Shown here piece by piece: positions 17,048-26,242 of a stretch of DNA of 64,000 nt. The position numbers and the translations under genes are program-made. The notes below the pieces were generated by a model. It ran no database searches and had not been told where the DNA came from. It saw nothing but the letters and a program-made list of their open reading frames with translations. Origin of the DNA: Hyphococcus sp. (lineage in GTDB: Bacteria > Pseudomonadota > Alphaproteobacteria > Caulobacterales > Parvularculaceae). Each line of letters opens with the position of its first letter. The stretch's first letter is position 1. The stretch covers positions 682,001-746,000 of the forward strand of contig JANQRY010000008.1 of the NCBI GenBank assembly GCA_028284345.1, written 5' to 3'.

Positions 17048-17704
17048 TTATTCCACTGTGACAGATTGCGAGACGAATGACACGCTTGGATTGATCCGCA
17101 CCATTACGCCATCTAAGCCATTCCAACTTGCAGGCCGAACGATACTGACAGCGCCTTGCGGCAATTCGTTTTCATCTGGACGAACGATTGCGCCGTAAAG
17201 TGGCGCAATGTTTGAGTGGCTAACGAGCGCGATATTGCTTCCTGGATTGGCGGCGAGCTCGGCTTCTATCTCACTCTTAAATGTGTTGATAGCGCCTGGG
17301 TTAGTTGTCATCTGCGAGTCATTTGGCAGCACGGGCGCGCCGGCTGCGGCGAGCGCCGCTGTGTCCCAAGCCCGACACATGCGGCTCGTATACGCCTTAA
17401 GAACGGGAACGCGCTGCTCGGCGAGCAGTTCCCCAATTTGGCGCGCTTGGACGAAGCCTTTCGCACTCAGGCCGCGTCCGTCCTGAAGCCGGCAACCTTC
17501 GCTGAGCCCGACAGCGCCGACCTGATTGTGCGGCGAATCAGCGTGCCGCATAACAAGAACAAAACCGCCCTCACGCAACAGATCAAACACGAAGTCGCCG
17601 CCATCGTGGTGCGAATTCACCGAATCTTCCGCGGTCACAGTATTGAAGAACATTGCTGCACTCGCTGCGCACAAAACGCCCAGCGTATTCAATTCAATTT
17701 TCAT
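17048..17704 (-). CDS. Periplasmic histidine phosphatase-like protein inside the trp operon
   Basis: The 218-residue protein has an N-terminal signal peptide (about residues 1-25) and a histidine phosphatase core. The active-site motif is VMRHAD (RH with the phosphorylated histidine), and the second catalytic histidine lies in ALVSHSN. It resembles small secreted phosphoglycerate-mutase-like or SixA-like proteins; the substrate is unknown. Its base composition is visibly poorer in G+C than the trp genes (about 50-55% in the 60-base rows I sampled). It overlaps trpF by ATGA and sits 41 nt before trpB. This suggests a later, neatly integrated insertion into the trpF-trpB unit. Confidence 0.75.
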   Translation of the reverse strand: MKIELNTLGVLCAASAAMFFNTVTAEDSVNSHHDGGDFVFDLLREGGFVLVMRHADSPHNQVGAVGLSEGCRLQDGRGLSAKGFVQARQIGELLAEQRVPVLKAYTSRMCRAWDTAALAAAGAPVLPNDSQMTTNPGAINTFKSEIEAELAANPGSNIALVSHSNIAPLYGAIVRPDENELPQGAVSIVRPASWNGLDGVMVRINPSVSFVSQSVTVE

Positions 17705-18372
17705 GACTTCGCCGCCTTAACAAAAGATTCCACTAACGCCGCATCCTTCTTGCCCGGCGCTGTTTCAACGCCGGAGGAGACATCGACGCCGAGAAACGCC
17801 GCGACCCCTTTTTGCGAGGCGACGGCGGCGGCGACATTGTCCGGATTGAGCCCGCCGGCGACGAGATAGGGCGTCTCGCCGGCGTAGGATTTCAATGCCG
17901 TCCAGTCGAATTCGACGCCATGCCCGCCGGGGCGCGCGGCGCCGGGCGGGGGCTTGGCGTCGAACAGGATGATGTCGGCGGCCTCCAGGAATTCATCGGC
18001 CGCGGCGACGTCGTCGGCGGTCGACACCGGGACCGCCTTGATCACGTCCACCGCAAACTCCGCGCCCATTTCCGCGCAGCGTTCGGCGTCTTCATGACCG
18101 TGAAACTGAAAATGGCTGAGGAACGGCGCCACTTCCGACAATTCCTTTTCGCCCGCATCGACAAAAAGGCCGACCAGCTTCGGCAGGGCAAAGCCTTCGT
18201 CGAAACTCGCCTGCTTCAGCTCGACGATAATGTCGTCGGCGGCGTCGGCGGAGAGAAAACGCGGGCTTTTGCGAAAGAACACGAAGCCGAGATAGTCGGC
18301 GCCGGCGCGCGCCGCGGCGAGCGCCGTATCGAGATCGCGGATCCCGCATATTTTGACGCCGACGTCGTTCAT
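17701..18372 (-). CDS. trpF: Phosphoribosylanthranilate isomerase
   Basis: TrpF catalyses the Amadori rearrangement of phosphoribosylanthranilate in tryptophan synthesis. The 223-residue TIM barrel begins VKICGIRD, with the catalytic cysteine in KICG. It ends with the phosphate-binding GGLNPDNV loop and a DVSSGVE motif, all as expected. It follows a lapA-like gene on the same strand, the typical alphaproteobacterial order. It is followed not by trpB but by an overlapping histidine phosphatase gene. No good ribosome-binding site is visible before the ATG, so translation may depend on coupling to the upstream gene 12 nt away. Confidence 0.95.
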   Translation of the reverse strand: MNDVGVKICGIRDLDTALAAARAGADYLGFVFFRKSPRFLSADAADDIIVELKQASFDEGFALPKLVGLFVDAGEKELSEVAPFLSHFQFHGHEDAERCAEMGAEFAVDVIKAVPVSTADDVAAADEFLEAADIILFDAKPPPGAARPGGHGVEFDWTALKSYAGETPYLVAGGLNPDNVAAAVASQKGVAAFLGVDVSSGVETAPGKKDAALVESFVKAAKS

Positions 18373-18384
18373 GCTGGCATGGGT

Positions 18385-18780
18385 TCAGGCATCTTCGCTT
18401 TGGAGAAGCGGCGGTTCGGCGGCCGGAACGCTGGTGCGGGGCGTCTCGCGGTCGGCGTTTGCCTCGCGCAGACGGGTTTCGAGCCGCGTGACTTCCTGGC
18501 GCAGTTCCTTGATGCGTTTGCGGTCGGCCCGGGCCGCGACCCGTTTCGGGCGCGCCGACAGCCACGCGCCGAACGCGCCGGCGCCGAGGCCGGCAAAGAG
18601 CATGACCATGAGCCATGCCCAGAGCGGCAGGGCGGGCGTCGTCAGGGCCGGGGCTTCGGCGTTGAAGGGATCGAGGCTGACGGCGACAAGCTGCCGGTTG
18701 GCCACGAGGAACATCACCGCGAGGACAAGCACGGGGATCCAGATCACGCGGAACAGCCATTTTTTCATGGCCGCAAACAT
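18385..18780 (-). CDS. LapA-domain (DUF1049) membrane protein
   Basis: The 131-residue protein has two transmembrane helices (about residues 8-26 and 51-70) and then a basic coiled coil (about 76-110). This is the layout of the LapA/YciS family. Relatives help assemble lipopolysaccharide or tune its synthesis at the inner membrane; that role is assumed here. The gene lies between ihfB and trpF on the same strand, a conserved alphaproteobacterial order. ATG 18780 and ATG 18768 are both possible starts. Confidence 0.8.
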   Translation of the reverse strand: MFAAMKKWLFRVIWIPVLVLAVMFLVANRQLVAVSLDPFNAEAPALTTPALPLWAWLMVMLFAGLGAGAFGAWLSARPKRVAARADRKRIKELRQEVTRLETRLREANADRETPRTSVPAAEPPLLQSEDA

Positions 18781-18828
18781 CTCACAAAACGGGCGGCCAG
18801 TTCAATCGCCGCCGCGCCGCCGCTTGCC

Positions 18829-19161
18829 TTACGAATCGTTCGGCCCGGACATGGCCTGGGTCGCGGCGGCGGAAAAGCGTCCGTCCTTGTTCATGCGGTC
18901 GCGCAATTCCTTGCCGGCCTTGAAGAACGGCGTCCATTTTTCCTCAATATTGACCGCCTCGCCGGAGCGCGGATTGCGCCCGACCCGGGCCGGGCGGTGC
19001 TTGACGGAAAAGGCGCCGAAGCCGCGCAGCTCGACGCGATCGCCGCGCGAGAGCGAATCCGTGATCTCATCGAAGACGATTGAAACGATGCGTTCGACGT
19101 CGCGATGAAAGAGGTTCGGGTTCTCGTCTGCGAGTTTCTGAACCAGTTCGGATTTGATCAT
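18829..19161 (-). CDS. ihfB: Integration host factor subunit beta
   Basis: IHF-beta is half of the DNA-bending heterodimer that shapes promoters and recombination sites. The 110-residue protein starts [15 protein letters not shown]. It carries the HU/IHF signature [22 protein letters not shown], which includes the DNA-intercalating arm with its proline. A Gly/Ala/Asp tail of about 12 residues extends beyond the usual end. GAGGAG lies just upstream of the ATG. It begins a leftward run with lapA-like and trp genes and is divergent from ubiE; the 154-bp gap shows no clear operator. Confidence 0.95.
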   Translation of the reverse strand: MIKSELVQKLADENPNLFHRDVERIVSIVFDEITDSLSRGDRVELRGFGAFSVKHRPARVGRNPRSGEAVNIEEKWTPFFKAGKELRDRMNKDGRFSAAATQAMSGPNDS

Positions 19162-19315
19162 GACCGCTCCTCGCGCCCCCGTTCCGCGCCGATCGACGAC
19201 AACCCAAACACCCATCGCCGGAAAAATCTTGATATTTGAAGCGGTTACACTGGCAAAGGAGCCGTGCGGCGTCAAGGCGCTTCTCGCCCATCCTGTGCGC
19301 CGGTAAAGAGGCGCC

Positions 19316-20089
19316 ATGCCGCAGCGCAATGATGAGGAAACGAGTTTTGGATTTCGCACCGTAAGGGCTGGCGAAAAGGCCGGTCTCGTGCGCGGCGTAT
19401 TCGACAGCGTGGCCGGGCGCTACGATGTGATGAACGACCTCATGTCATGGGGCGTGCACCGGATCTGGAAGTCCGTTTTGCTTGACCGGCTGGCGCCGCA
19501 GCCGGGCCAGACGCTGATCGACGTCGCCGGCGGCACGGGCGATGTGGCGCGGGGGTTTTTAAAACGCGCCAATGAAAGAGACCGCGCCGCCGCCGCAACG
19601 GCGCGGGCCCTCATTTGCGACATCAATTTCGAAATGCTGCGCGCGGGTCAGGACGGCGACGACGCTTTTGGCGACGATCAGATCATGCGCGTTTGCGGCG
19701 ACGCTGAACGCCTGCCTTTCGACAGCGGCGCCGGCGACGCCTACACAATCGCCTTCGGCATTCGCAATGTTACTGACATGGATGCGGCGCTGGCGGAAGC
19801 GCGCCGCGTCTTGCGGCCGGGCGGGCGCTTTGCCTGTCTGGAGTTTTCTCATCCGATCACGGAAGGATTGCAGAAACTCTACGACGCCTATTCCTTCAAC
19901 GTCATTCCCTGGCTCGGCGAGCGGGTGGCGGATGACCGCGAGTCTTATCAATATCTCGTTGAATCGATCCGGCGGTTTCCCGCGCAGGACGCTTTCGCCG
20001 CGCGCATCAGGGCCGCCGGGTTCTCGCGCGTCAAATACGAAAACCTCACCGGCGGCGTCGCCGCCCTGCATATGGGCTGGAAGATTTGA
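19316..20089 (+). CDS. ubiE: Ubiquinone/menaquinone biosynthesis C-methyltransferase UbiE
   Basis: UbiE uses S-adenosylmethionine to C-methylate demethoxy-ubiquinol intermediates. The 257-residue protein has [24 protein letters not shown], the SAM-binding DVAGGTGD motif, FGIRNVTD, and a C-terminal [12 protein letters not shown], all diagnostic. An alanine-rich insert around residue 90 slightly lengthens it. It is followed 10 nt later by ubiB in the same direction, a standard pairing for ubiquinone synthesis. Confidence 0.96.
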   Translation: MPQRNDEETSFGFRTVRAGEKAGLVRGVFDSVAGRYDVMNDLMSWGVHRIWKSVLLDRLAPQPGQTLIDVAGGTGDVARGFLKRANERDRAAAATARALICDINFEMLRAGQDGDDAFGDDQIMRVCGDAERLPFDSGAGDAYTIAFGIRNVTDMDAALAEARRVLRPGGRFACLEFSHPITEGLQKLYDAYSFNVIPWLGERVADDRESYQYLVESIRRFPAQDAFAARIRAAGFSRVKYENLTGGVAALHMGWKI

Positions 20090-20099
20090 GGCCGCGCCC

Positions 20100-21623
20100 A
20101 TGATCGCCGCCTTCGCCGATTTCGCCCGGCTCGCGCGCGCCGGATGGACGCTGATGCGGTACGATGCGCTTGTGCCGCGGGAATACGCGCATCTCGCGCC
20201 GGGACCGGCGCGGATGCTGGGCGCGGTCACGCGGATCGGCGCCCGCGGCGGGGATTTGCGTCCCGGCCAGCGCCTTGCCGCGGCGTTTGAGCGGCTCGGG
20301 CCGGCCTATGTGAAGCTCGGGCAGTTCATGGCGACGCGGCCCGACATTATCGGGTTCGAACTCGCCGACGATCTTGCGCGCCTTCAGGACAAGATGCCGC
20401 CATTCCCGCAAGGAGAGGCCTGCGCGGAAATCGAACGGGCCTTCGGACAGCCCGTCGACGATCTCTTTACGTCCTTTTCAGAGCCCATGGCGGCGGCGTC
20501 CATCGCCCAGGCGCATAAGGCGGTCTTGAAAGACGGCCGCAAGGTTGCGGTGAAAATCCTCCGTCCACAGATTGAGCGGAAAGCCTTTCTTGAATTTCGC
20601 GCCTTCTCCCGCGCCGCGCGGTTGATTGAAGCCGTGTCGCAGACCGTCCGGCGCATGGAGCCGGTGAAGTTCGTCGAAACCTTGAAAGCCTCCGCCGCCA
20701 TCGAGCTTGATCTGCGCATGGAGGCGGGCGCGGCGTCTGAGCTGGCGGAAAATCTCAAAGACGAACCAAAGGTGCGCGTGCCCGACGTCGTCTGGCCGTT
20801 ATCGGCGCGCCGCGTGCTGACGGTGGAATGGATCGACGGCGTCCCCATGGCCGACCTCGCTGCGATCGAGGCGAGCGGCGTCGACCGCAAGGCGCTGGCG
20901 AAACTCGTCATCCGGGTGTTTCTGAAACAGGCCCTCAACACCGGCTTTTTTCACGCCGACATGCATCAGGGCAACATGATCATCGACGACAGGGGCCGGC
21001 TCGCCCTGATCGATTTCGGCATTATGGGCCGGCTCGACGAGACCGCGCGCCGGACCTTCGCGGAGATCATCTACGGCTTTATCACCCGCGATTATCGCCG
21101 CACGGCGGATGTGCATTTTCGCGCCGGTTACGTGCCGAAGGAGCATTCCCGGGAGGCCTTCGCCCAGGCGTTGCGCTCCGTCGGCGAGCCCTTGCAGGGG
21201 CGCAATGCGGCGCAGGTCGACATGTCCCGCGTGTTGCAGCAGCTCTTTGACGTCACCGCCATGTTCGACATGCATCTGCGTCCGGAACTCGTCCTCCTGC
21301 AGCGGACCATGGTGACGGTCGAGGGCGTCGCCCGGGTCCTCGATCCCGAGATCGACATGTGGGAGGCGGCGAGCCCCGTGGTGCGGGCCTATGTTGAAGA
21401 CGCCGTGGGGCCCGGCGCGCAGATCCAGCGCGCCCGCGACACGGCGCAAAAGGCGATGGAGATCGTGCCGGAACTGCCCGCCTTCGTCGAGGATGTCGGG
21501 CGCGCGGCGCGCATCGTCGCCGCCGAGGACAGGCGCGAGTCCCGCGCCGCCACGCCCGCGCGCCTCGCCTGGTTCGTGGCCGGTCTCGCCGCCCTCATCG
21601 CCATGCTGGCGCTGCTGCAATAG
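20100..21623 (+). CDS. ubiB: UbiB-family atypical kinase
   Basis: UbiB proteins are ABC1/ADCK-type ATP-binding proteins needed for ubiquinone synthesis, probably by handling the membrane-bound precursor. The 507-residue protein has YVKLGQFMATRPD (KxGQ motif), MAAASIAQAHKA (nucleotide loop with alanines), ADMHQGNM and LIDFGIMG (catalytic-loop equivalents). A hydrophobic C-terminal helix anchors it in the membrane. The frame is open upstream within ubiE, but ATG 20100, 10 nt after ubiE, starts the conserved sequence. It is in an operon with ubiE; coaBC follows after 49 nt. Confidence 0.95.
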   Translation: MIAAFADFARLARAGWTLMRYDALVPREYAHLAPGPARMLGAVTRIGARGGDLRPGQRLAAAFERLGPAYVKLGQFMATRPDIIGFELADDLARLQDKMPPFPQGEACAEIERAFGQPVDDLFTSFSEPMAAASIAQAHKAVLKDGRKVAVKILRPQIERKAFLEFRAFSRAARLIEAVSQTVRRMEPVKFVETLKASAAIELDLRMEAGAASELAENLKDEPKVRVPDVVWPLSARRVLTVEWIDGVPMADLAAIEASGVDRKALAKLVIRVFLKQALNTGFFHADMHQGNMIIDDRGRLALIDFGIMGRLDETARRTFAEIIYGFITRDYRRTADVHFRAGYVPKEHSREAFAQALRSVGEPLQGRNAAQVDMSRVLQQLFDVTAMFDMHLRPELVLLQRTMVTVEGVARVLDPEIDMWEAASPVVRAYVEDAVGPGAQIQRARDTAQKAMEIVPELPAFVEDVGRAARIVAAEDRRESRAATPARLAWFVAGLAALIAMLALLQ

Positions 21624-21672
21624 GCGCGTCGGCGAAGGTGACTTTCGCCCCCGCCGCGCCTATTTAATAGCC

Positions 21673-22908
21673 ATGACCACTGAGCCGAAACGCGTTCTCC
21701 TGATCATTGGCGGCGGCGTCGCTGCCTATAAGAGCCTTGAGCTTATCCGCGAGCTTCGTCGCCGCGACATCCGTTCGCGCGTCATTCTGACGAAAGCCGG
21801 CGCGGAATTCATTACGCCGCTTTCGGCGGCGAGCCTCTCGGGCGATAAGTGCTATACGGAGCTTTTCGACCTGACCGACGAAGCGGAGATGGGCCATATT
21901 GAGCTTTCCCGCTCGGCCGACCTCGTGGTCGTCGCGCCGGCGACGGCGGATTTGATGGCCAAGGCGGCGAACGGGTTCGCCAACGATCTCGCCTCGACGG
22001 CGATCATGGCGACGGACAAGCCTGTGCTGTTCGCCCCGGCGATGAATGTCCGGATGTGGGAGCGCGCTGCGACCCAGCGCAATGTCGCGCAGTTGACGGC
22101 CGACGGCGCGGAAATGGTCGGGCCCGATAAAGGCGAAATGGCCTGCGGCGAGTTTGGGTTCGGACGCTTAGCCGAGCCGATTGAGATCGCCGACGCTGTC
22201 GAGGCCCATTTCGCCAAGACCGCCGCCGGGCCGCTGACCGGCAAACGCGTGCTGGTCACCGCCGGGCCGACCCATGAGTCGCTCGACCCGGTCCGCTACA
22301 TCGCCAACCGCTCGTCCGGCAAGCAGGGTTACGCCATCGCCGCGGCGCTTCGTAATCTTGGCGCCGACGTCGTCCTGGTGACGGGACCGACAAGCGAGCC
22401 GACGCCGAAAGGCGTTGAGCTTGTGCGCATCGAGACCGCCCGGCAGATGATGGAGGCCAGCGAAAAGGCGTTGCCCGTCGACTGCGCCGTCTGCTGCGCC
22501 GCCGTCGCCGACTATCGGCCGTCGATCGAGTCCGAGCACAAGATCAAGAAAGAACGCGGCGGGCTCACCTCGATCCCGGTGGCGGAAAACCCGGATATCC
22601 TGAAAACCATCTCTCAGCTGAAAGAGGGACGGCCGCGCCTTGTGGTCGGCTTTGCGGCTGAAACCGATGACGTCGTCACCCATGCGGAAGTCAAGCGCAA
22701 CAGAAAAGGGTGCGACTGGATGGTCGCCAACGACGTCTCGCCGGGCGAGCACTGCGCCATGGGCGGCGCGTTAAATACAATTTATCTGATTACGGACGAT
22801 GGCGATGAGGCCTGGCCGGAAATGCCGAAAGAAGACGTCGCCCGAAAGCTCGCCTTGCGCATCGCCAAGGCCATTGCCGGTCCGACGCTTGTGAAGGCTG
22901 CGGAGTAA
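21673..22908 (+). CDS. coaBC: Bifunctional phosphopantothenoylcysteine decarboxylase/synthetase
   Basis: CoaBC makes phosphopantetheine for coenzyme A in two steps. The 411-residue protein has an N-terminal flavodoxin-like CoaC domain (GGGVAAYKSLEL near the start, HIELSRSAD, PAMNVRMW) and a C-terminal CoaB domain from about residue 190 (VLVTAGPTHESLDPVR, NRSSGKQGYAIA, MVANDV). All motifs are in the normal order and the length is normal. It follows ubiB in the same direction; dut, often next in relatives, is not here. Confidence 0.96.
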   Translation: MTTEPKRVLLIIGGGVAAYKSLELIRELRRRDIRSRVILTKAGAEFITPLSAASLSGDKCYTELFDLTDEAEMGHIELSRSADLVVVAPATADLMAKAANGFANDLASTAIMATDKPVLFAPAMNVRMWERAATQRNVAQLTADGAEMVGPDKGEMACGEFGFGRLAEPIEIADAVEAHFAKTAAGPLTGKRVLVTAGPTHESLDPVRYIANRSSGKQGYAIAAALRNLGADVVLVTGPTSEPTPKGVELVRIETARQMMEASEKALPVDCAVCCAAVADYRPSIESEHKIKKERGGLTSIPVAENPDILKTISQLKEGRPRLVVGFAAETDDVVTHAEVKRNRKGCDWMVANDVSPGEHCAMGGALNTIYLITDDGDEAWPEMPKEDVARKLALRIAKAIAGPTLVKAAE

Positions 22909-22914
22909 GCGCGG

Positions 22915-23343
22915 TCAGCGATCCGGCGTCCAGCCGTCCGGCGCCAGTTCAAATTTTTCAAACAGAAACCCCGGCGACACGGTGCACCCGATCAGCGTCC
23001 AGTCCCCGAGACTTTCCGCCGATTGCCAGGCGTTTGGCGGGACGATGATCTGCGGGCGCTCGCCGGCGCCAATGTCTTTGCCCAGCGTCTGGTGCTCCGT
23101 TGACTGACCGTCTGTGGAAATCGAAAGACGCAAGGGCGCGCCGGCGTAGAAGTGCCAGATTTCGGCGGCGTCGACGCGATGCCAGTGCGAACGCTCGCCC
23201 GCTTCCAGCAAGTAATAGATGGCGGTGCCGGCGGCGCGCGCGCCCGCCGCCGCGTCGGCCCGCCAGGTTTCCCTGTACCAGCCGCCTTCCGGGTGCGGTT
23301 TAAGATCGAGCGCCTTTATGACGGGTTCGGCGCCGCCGTTCAT
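22915..23343 (-). CDS. Cupin-fold DUF985 protein
   Basis: The 142-residue protein is a DUF985-type cupin. Its typical pattern is LDLKPHPEGGWYRETWR near the start, TAIYYLLEAGERSHWHRVDAAEIWHFYAG in the middle, and a closing GCTVSPGFLFEKFEL. The HWH and H residues suggest a metal or small-ligand pocket; no function is established for the family. Its start overlaps the fabI stop (ATGA, 23340-23343), so it is the last gene of the leftward fab unit. A direct role in fatty acid synthesis is not implied by sequence. Confidence 0.85.
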   Translation of the reverse strand: MNGGAEPVIKALDLKPHPEGGWYRETWRADAAAGARAAGTAIYYLLEAGERSHWHRVDAAEIWHFYAGAPLRLSISTDGQSTEHQTLGKDIGAGERPQIIVPPNAWQSAESLGDWTLIGCTVSPGFLFEKFELAPDGWTPDR

Positions 23344-24161
23344 TCCTTCAGCGCGCTTTCATCGGGCATGCCGACAATATGGAACCCGGCGTCTACGTGA
23401 TGGGTCTCGCCGGTGCAGGAGAGGCCGAGATCGGAGAGGAGATAAAGCGCCGCGCCGGCGACGCCCCGCGGATCGGTGTCGTCGCGCAAGGGCGAAGCGA
23501 GCCGGTTGAAGGAAAAGAGGTGCTTGCCCGAGGAGATGCCCGCTGCGGCGAGGGTTTTGACGGGACCGGCGGAAATTGCGTTGACGCGAATGTTCTTTGC
23601 GCCGAGGTCTTTCGCCATATAGCGCGTCGAGGCCTCAAGGGCGGCCTTTGCAACGCCCATAACATTGTAGTTCGGGACCGTGCGCTCGGCGCCGAGATAG
23701 GTGAGCGTGATCATCGATCCGCCCGGGTTCATAAATGCTGAGGCCCGTCGCGCGGCGTCAACGAAGGAAAACGCCGAAACATCCATCGTGTCTTTGAATA
23801 TCTGCCGCGTCGTATTTTCGACAAAGGAGCCTTCGAGCGCCGATTTGTCGGAAAAGGCGATGGCGTGAACGAGGAAATCAATCGAGCCCCATTTATCTTG
23901 GATCGCCGCAAAAGCGGCGTCCATTGAGGCGTCGCTGGTGACGTCGCATTCGATCACAAGGTCGGCGTCAACGCTCTCGGCGAGCGGGCGCACGCGACGT
24001 TCAAGCGCTTCGCCGGCATAAGTGAAGGCGAGCGTCGCGCCTTGCGCGCGGAGTTGCTGAGCGATGTGCCAGGCGATCGAATTCTTGTTGGCGACGCCCA
24101 TGATGAGGCCGCGCTTGCCCTTCATCAGATCGCCGGTGGGAAAGGGGACTTCTCCGCCCAT
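23340..24161 (-). CDS. fabI: Enoyl-[acyl-carrier-protein] reductase (NADH) FabI
   Basis: FabI reduces trans-2-enoyl-ACP in each elongation round and is the triclosan/isoniazid-class target. The 273-residue SDR has GLIMGVANKNSIAWHIA at its cofactor site. Its catalytic Tyr-x6-Lys is in NYNVMGVAKAAL, and PVKTLAAAGI forms the substrate loop. ATG 24161 gives about 12 residues before the conserved start; an internal ATG (MKGKRG) is also possible. It lies downstream of fabA and fabB on the same strand, with a 60-residue membrane protein gene between fabB and fabI. Confidence 0.95.
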   Translation of the reverse strand: MGGEVPFPTGDLMKGKRGLIMGVANKNSIAWHIAQQLRAQGATLAFTYAGEALERRVRPLAESVDADLVIECDVTSDASMDAAFAAIQDKWGSIDFLVHAIAFSDKSALEGSFVENTTRQIFKDTMDVSAFSFVDAARRASAFMNPGGSMITLTYLGAERTVPNYNVMGVAKAALEASTRYMAKDLGAKNIRVNAISAGPVKTLAAAGISSGKHLFSFNRLASPLRDDTDPRGVAGAALYLLSDLGLSCTGETHHVDAGFHIVGMPDESALKE

Positions 24162-24196
24162 AAGTATGTTCCTTTTCTTGACGATCGCGCCCGCGG

Positions 24197-24379
24197 TTAG
24201 CCGCGCGCGATCAGCAGCATGACGGCCACGAAATAGGCCAGCCAGATGAGCGCGTAAATGCCGAATCGGGTCGCCGGCGGCAATGTGCGCACGTCTTTCA
24301 GGATCATGCGAAACCACCATAGTCCGAGGGTCGCGATGATCGCGGCCGCGGCGCCGGCGCCAAGCTGTGCGCTGTCCAT
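24197..24379 (-). CDS. 60-residue two-helix membrane protein between fabB and fabI
   Basis: The small protein starts MDSAQLGAGAAAAIIATLGLW. It has two hydrophobic helices (about residues 8-24 and 40-58) joined by a basic loop with MILKDVRTLPPATR. I do not recognise a family. It lies 4 nt after the fabB stop and 35 nt before fabI, all leftward, so it is almost certainly co-transcribed with unsaturated fatty acid synthesis genes. Whether it acts in that pathway or only shares the operon is unknown. An upstream in-frame start inside fabB would add 11 residues. Confidence 0.65.
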   Translation of the reverse strand: MDSAQLGAGAAAAIIATLGLWWFRMILKDVRTLPPATRFGIYALIWLAYFVAVMLLIARG

Positions 24380-24383
24380 ACCG

Positions 24384-25598
24384 TCAGACGCGCGCCACGG
24401 CGAGGCAGCCATTGGTGCCGCCGAAACCGAAGCTGTTGGTCAGGAAACAGTCGACCTTGGCGTTGTCGACGCGCTCGCGAATGACGGGAAGGTCTTCGAA
24501 TTCCGGATCGATCGTCTCAATATGCGCAGAGGCGCCAAGGAACCGGTCGCGCATCATGATGAGGCCGTATATCAGTTCCTGGGCGCCGACGGCGCCGAGG
24601 GAATGACCGGTCAGCGATTTCGTCGATGAGAAAGGCGGGATTTCCGCGCCGAAGACCTCGCGGATGGCTTGCGTTTCCTTCTGATCGCCCACCGGCGTCG
24701 ACGTGCCGTGCGGGTTGACGTAATCGATCGGCTGACGGACGGTTTCAAGGGCGCCGCGCATGCAGCGAACCGCCCCTTCGCCCGAAAGCTGCACCATGTC
24801 GTAGCCGTCCGAGTTGGCGTAATAGCCGACGATTTCCCCGAGGATCTCGGCGCCGCGCTTTTTCGCCCGTTCGTATTCTTCAAGAATGACGACGCCGGCG
24901 CCGCCGGCGATGACGAATCCGTCCCGGTCCTTGTCATAGGCGCGGCTCGCCGTCGACGGGTTGTCGTTATGGCCGGTCGACATGGCGCCCATGGCGTCGA
25001 AAAGATTGGCCAGCGTCCAGTCGCATTCCTCGCCGCCGCCGGCGAAGACAATGTCCTGCTTGCCCATCATGATCTGTTCGGCCGCGGCGCCGATGCAATG
25101 AACGGATGTGGCGCATGCGGAGGAAATCGAATAATTGACGCCCAGAATCTTGAACGGCACGGCGAGCGTCGCGGAATTGGTCGACGACATGGCCTTGGGC
25201 ACGGCGGTCGGCCCGATCCGTTTCGGGCTTTTGTTTTGTCGCGTGATGTCGGCGGCCTCGACAATGACGCGGGTCGAGGGCCCGCCGGAGCCCATGACCA
25301 TGCCGGTCATCGGATGGCTGATTTCATCATCCGAAAGCCCAGCCTGGGCCAGCGCCTCCTGCATCGCCACATAGTTCCAGGCCGCGCCTTCGCCCATGAA
25401 GCGGCGCGTGCGCCGGTCGAGCACCTCCTCGACATTCATTTTCGGACGGGCCCAGACCTGGCACTTGAAGCCGTGTTCGGCGAATTCCTCCGAATGCGTC
25501 ACGCCGGATTTCAGGTTTTTCAGCGCATCGGCGACCGCTTCCACATTGTCGCCGATTGAGGAAACAACCCCCATGCCGGTAATGACCACTCGCCGCAT
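24384..25598 (-). CDS. fabB: Beta-ketoacyl-ACP synthase I
   Basis: FabB elongates fatty acyl-ACPs and is required for unsaturated chains. The 404-residue thiolase-fold protein starts MRRVVITGMGVVSSIGDN. It has the nucleophile in SISSACATSVHCIG and the two catalytic histidines in NPHGTSTPVGD and KSLTGHSLGAVG. It ends with GFGGTNGCLAVARV. Pairing with fabA 35 nt upstream identifies it as FabB rather than FabF. It is part of the leftward fabA-fabB-small protein-fabI-cupin unit. Confidence 0.96.
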   Translation of the reverse strand: MRRVVITGMGVVSSIGDNVEAVADALKNLKSGVTHSEEFAEHGFKCQVWARPKMNVEEVLDRRTRRFMGEGAAWNYVAMQEALAQAGLSDDEISHPMTGMVMGSGGPSTRVIVEAADITRQNKSPKRIGPTAVPKAMSSTNSATLAVPFKILGVNYSISSACATSVHCIGAAAEQIMMGKQDIVFAGGGEECDWTLANLFDAMGAMSTGHNDNPSTASRAYDKDRDGFVIAGGAGVVILEEYERAKKRGAEILGEIVGYYANSDGYDMVQLSGEGAVRCMRGALETVRQPIDYVNPHGTSTPVGDQKETQAIREVFGAEIPPFSSTKSLTGHSLGAVGAQELIYGLIMMRDRFLGASAHIETIDPEFEDLPVIRERVDNAKVDCFLTNSFGFGGTNGCLAVARV

Positions 25599-25633
25599 AC
25601 GCGCCTCTCTATTTTCCGGATCGCTCGCGAATC

Positions 25634-26167
25634 CTAAAGATCCAGCCCCGCATCGAGTTGATCGCGCGAGAACAGGCCGACCCGCAAGTCCTTTGCCTGA
25701 TAGATGTCGCGGCCGTCGACTTTCATGACGCCGTCGGCGACGCCGAGGACGAGCGGTCGCCGCATCATCCGCCGGATGCTGATCTCATATGTAACAACCC
25801 GCGCCGTCGGCACAACCATGCCGGAGAAGCGCACGTCCTTGGCGCCGAGGGCGCGGCCATGTCCCGGATTGCCCGACCAGGTCAGGAAAAACCCGATCAA
25901 CTGCCACAGCGCGTCGAGGCCGAGGCAGCCCGGCATCACCGGATCGCCCGGAAAGTGACAGTCGAAAAACCACAGATCGGGATTGATATCGAGTTCGGCC
26001 TCGATGCGTCCCTTGCCGTAATCGCCGCCATCCTCGGTGATGGAGGTGACCCGATCGAACATGAGCATTTGCGGCACCGGCAGTTGCGCCGTGCCTTCCC
26101 CCGCAAATCCGTGATAGCCGCACTCAAGCAACTCTTCGCGATTATAAGCGTTCTTTTTGTCCAACAT
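25634..26167 (-). CDS. fabA: 3-hydroxydecanoyl-ACP dehydratase/isomerase
   Basis: FabA dehydrates 3-hydroxydecanoyl-ACP and isomerises the double bond, starting the unsaturated fatty acid branch. The 177-residue hot-dog protein has the catalytic histidine in [23 protein letters not shown], and a conserved aspartate follows in the same segment. ATG 26167 ([20 protein letters not shown]) fits the family start. It is first in the leftward fab unit. The upstream 75-bp gap is short, and I see no FabR- or FadR-like operator. Confidence 0.95.
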   Translation of the reverse strand: MLDKKNAYNREELLECGYHGFAGEGTAQLPVPQMLMFDRVTSITEDGGDYGKGRIEAELDINPDLWFFDCHFPGDPVMPGCLGLDALWQLIGFFLTWSGNPGHGRALGAKDVRFSGMVVPTARVVTYEISIRRMMRRPLVLGVADGVMKVDGRDIYQAKDLRVGLFSRDQLDAGLDL

Positions 26168-26242
26168 GTCCTTGAGTCGCGCTTCCCTTGCGCGTTGGTA
26201 ACGAGGCCGCAAGGCGCGGTCAATCGCGCCTGTCAGGGCCCG

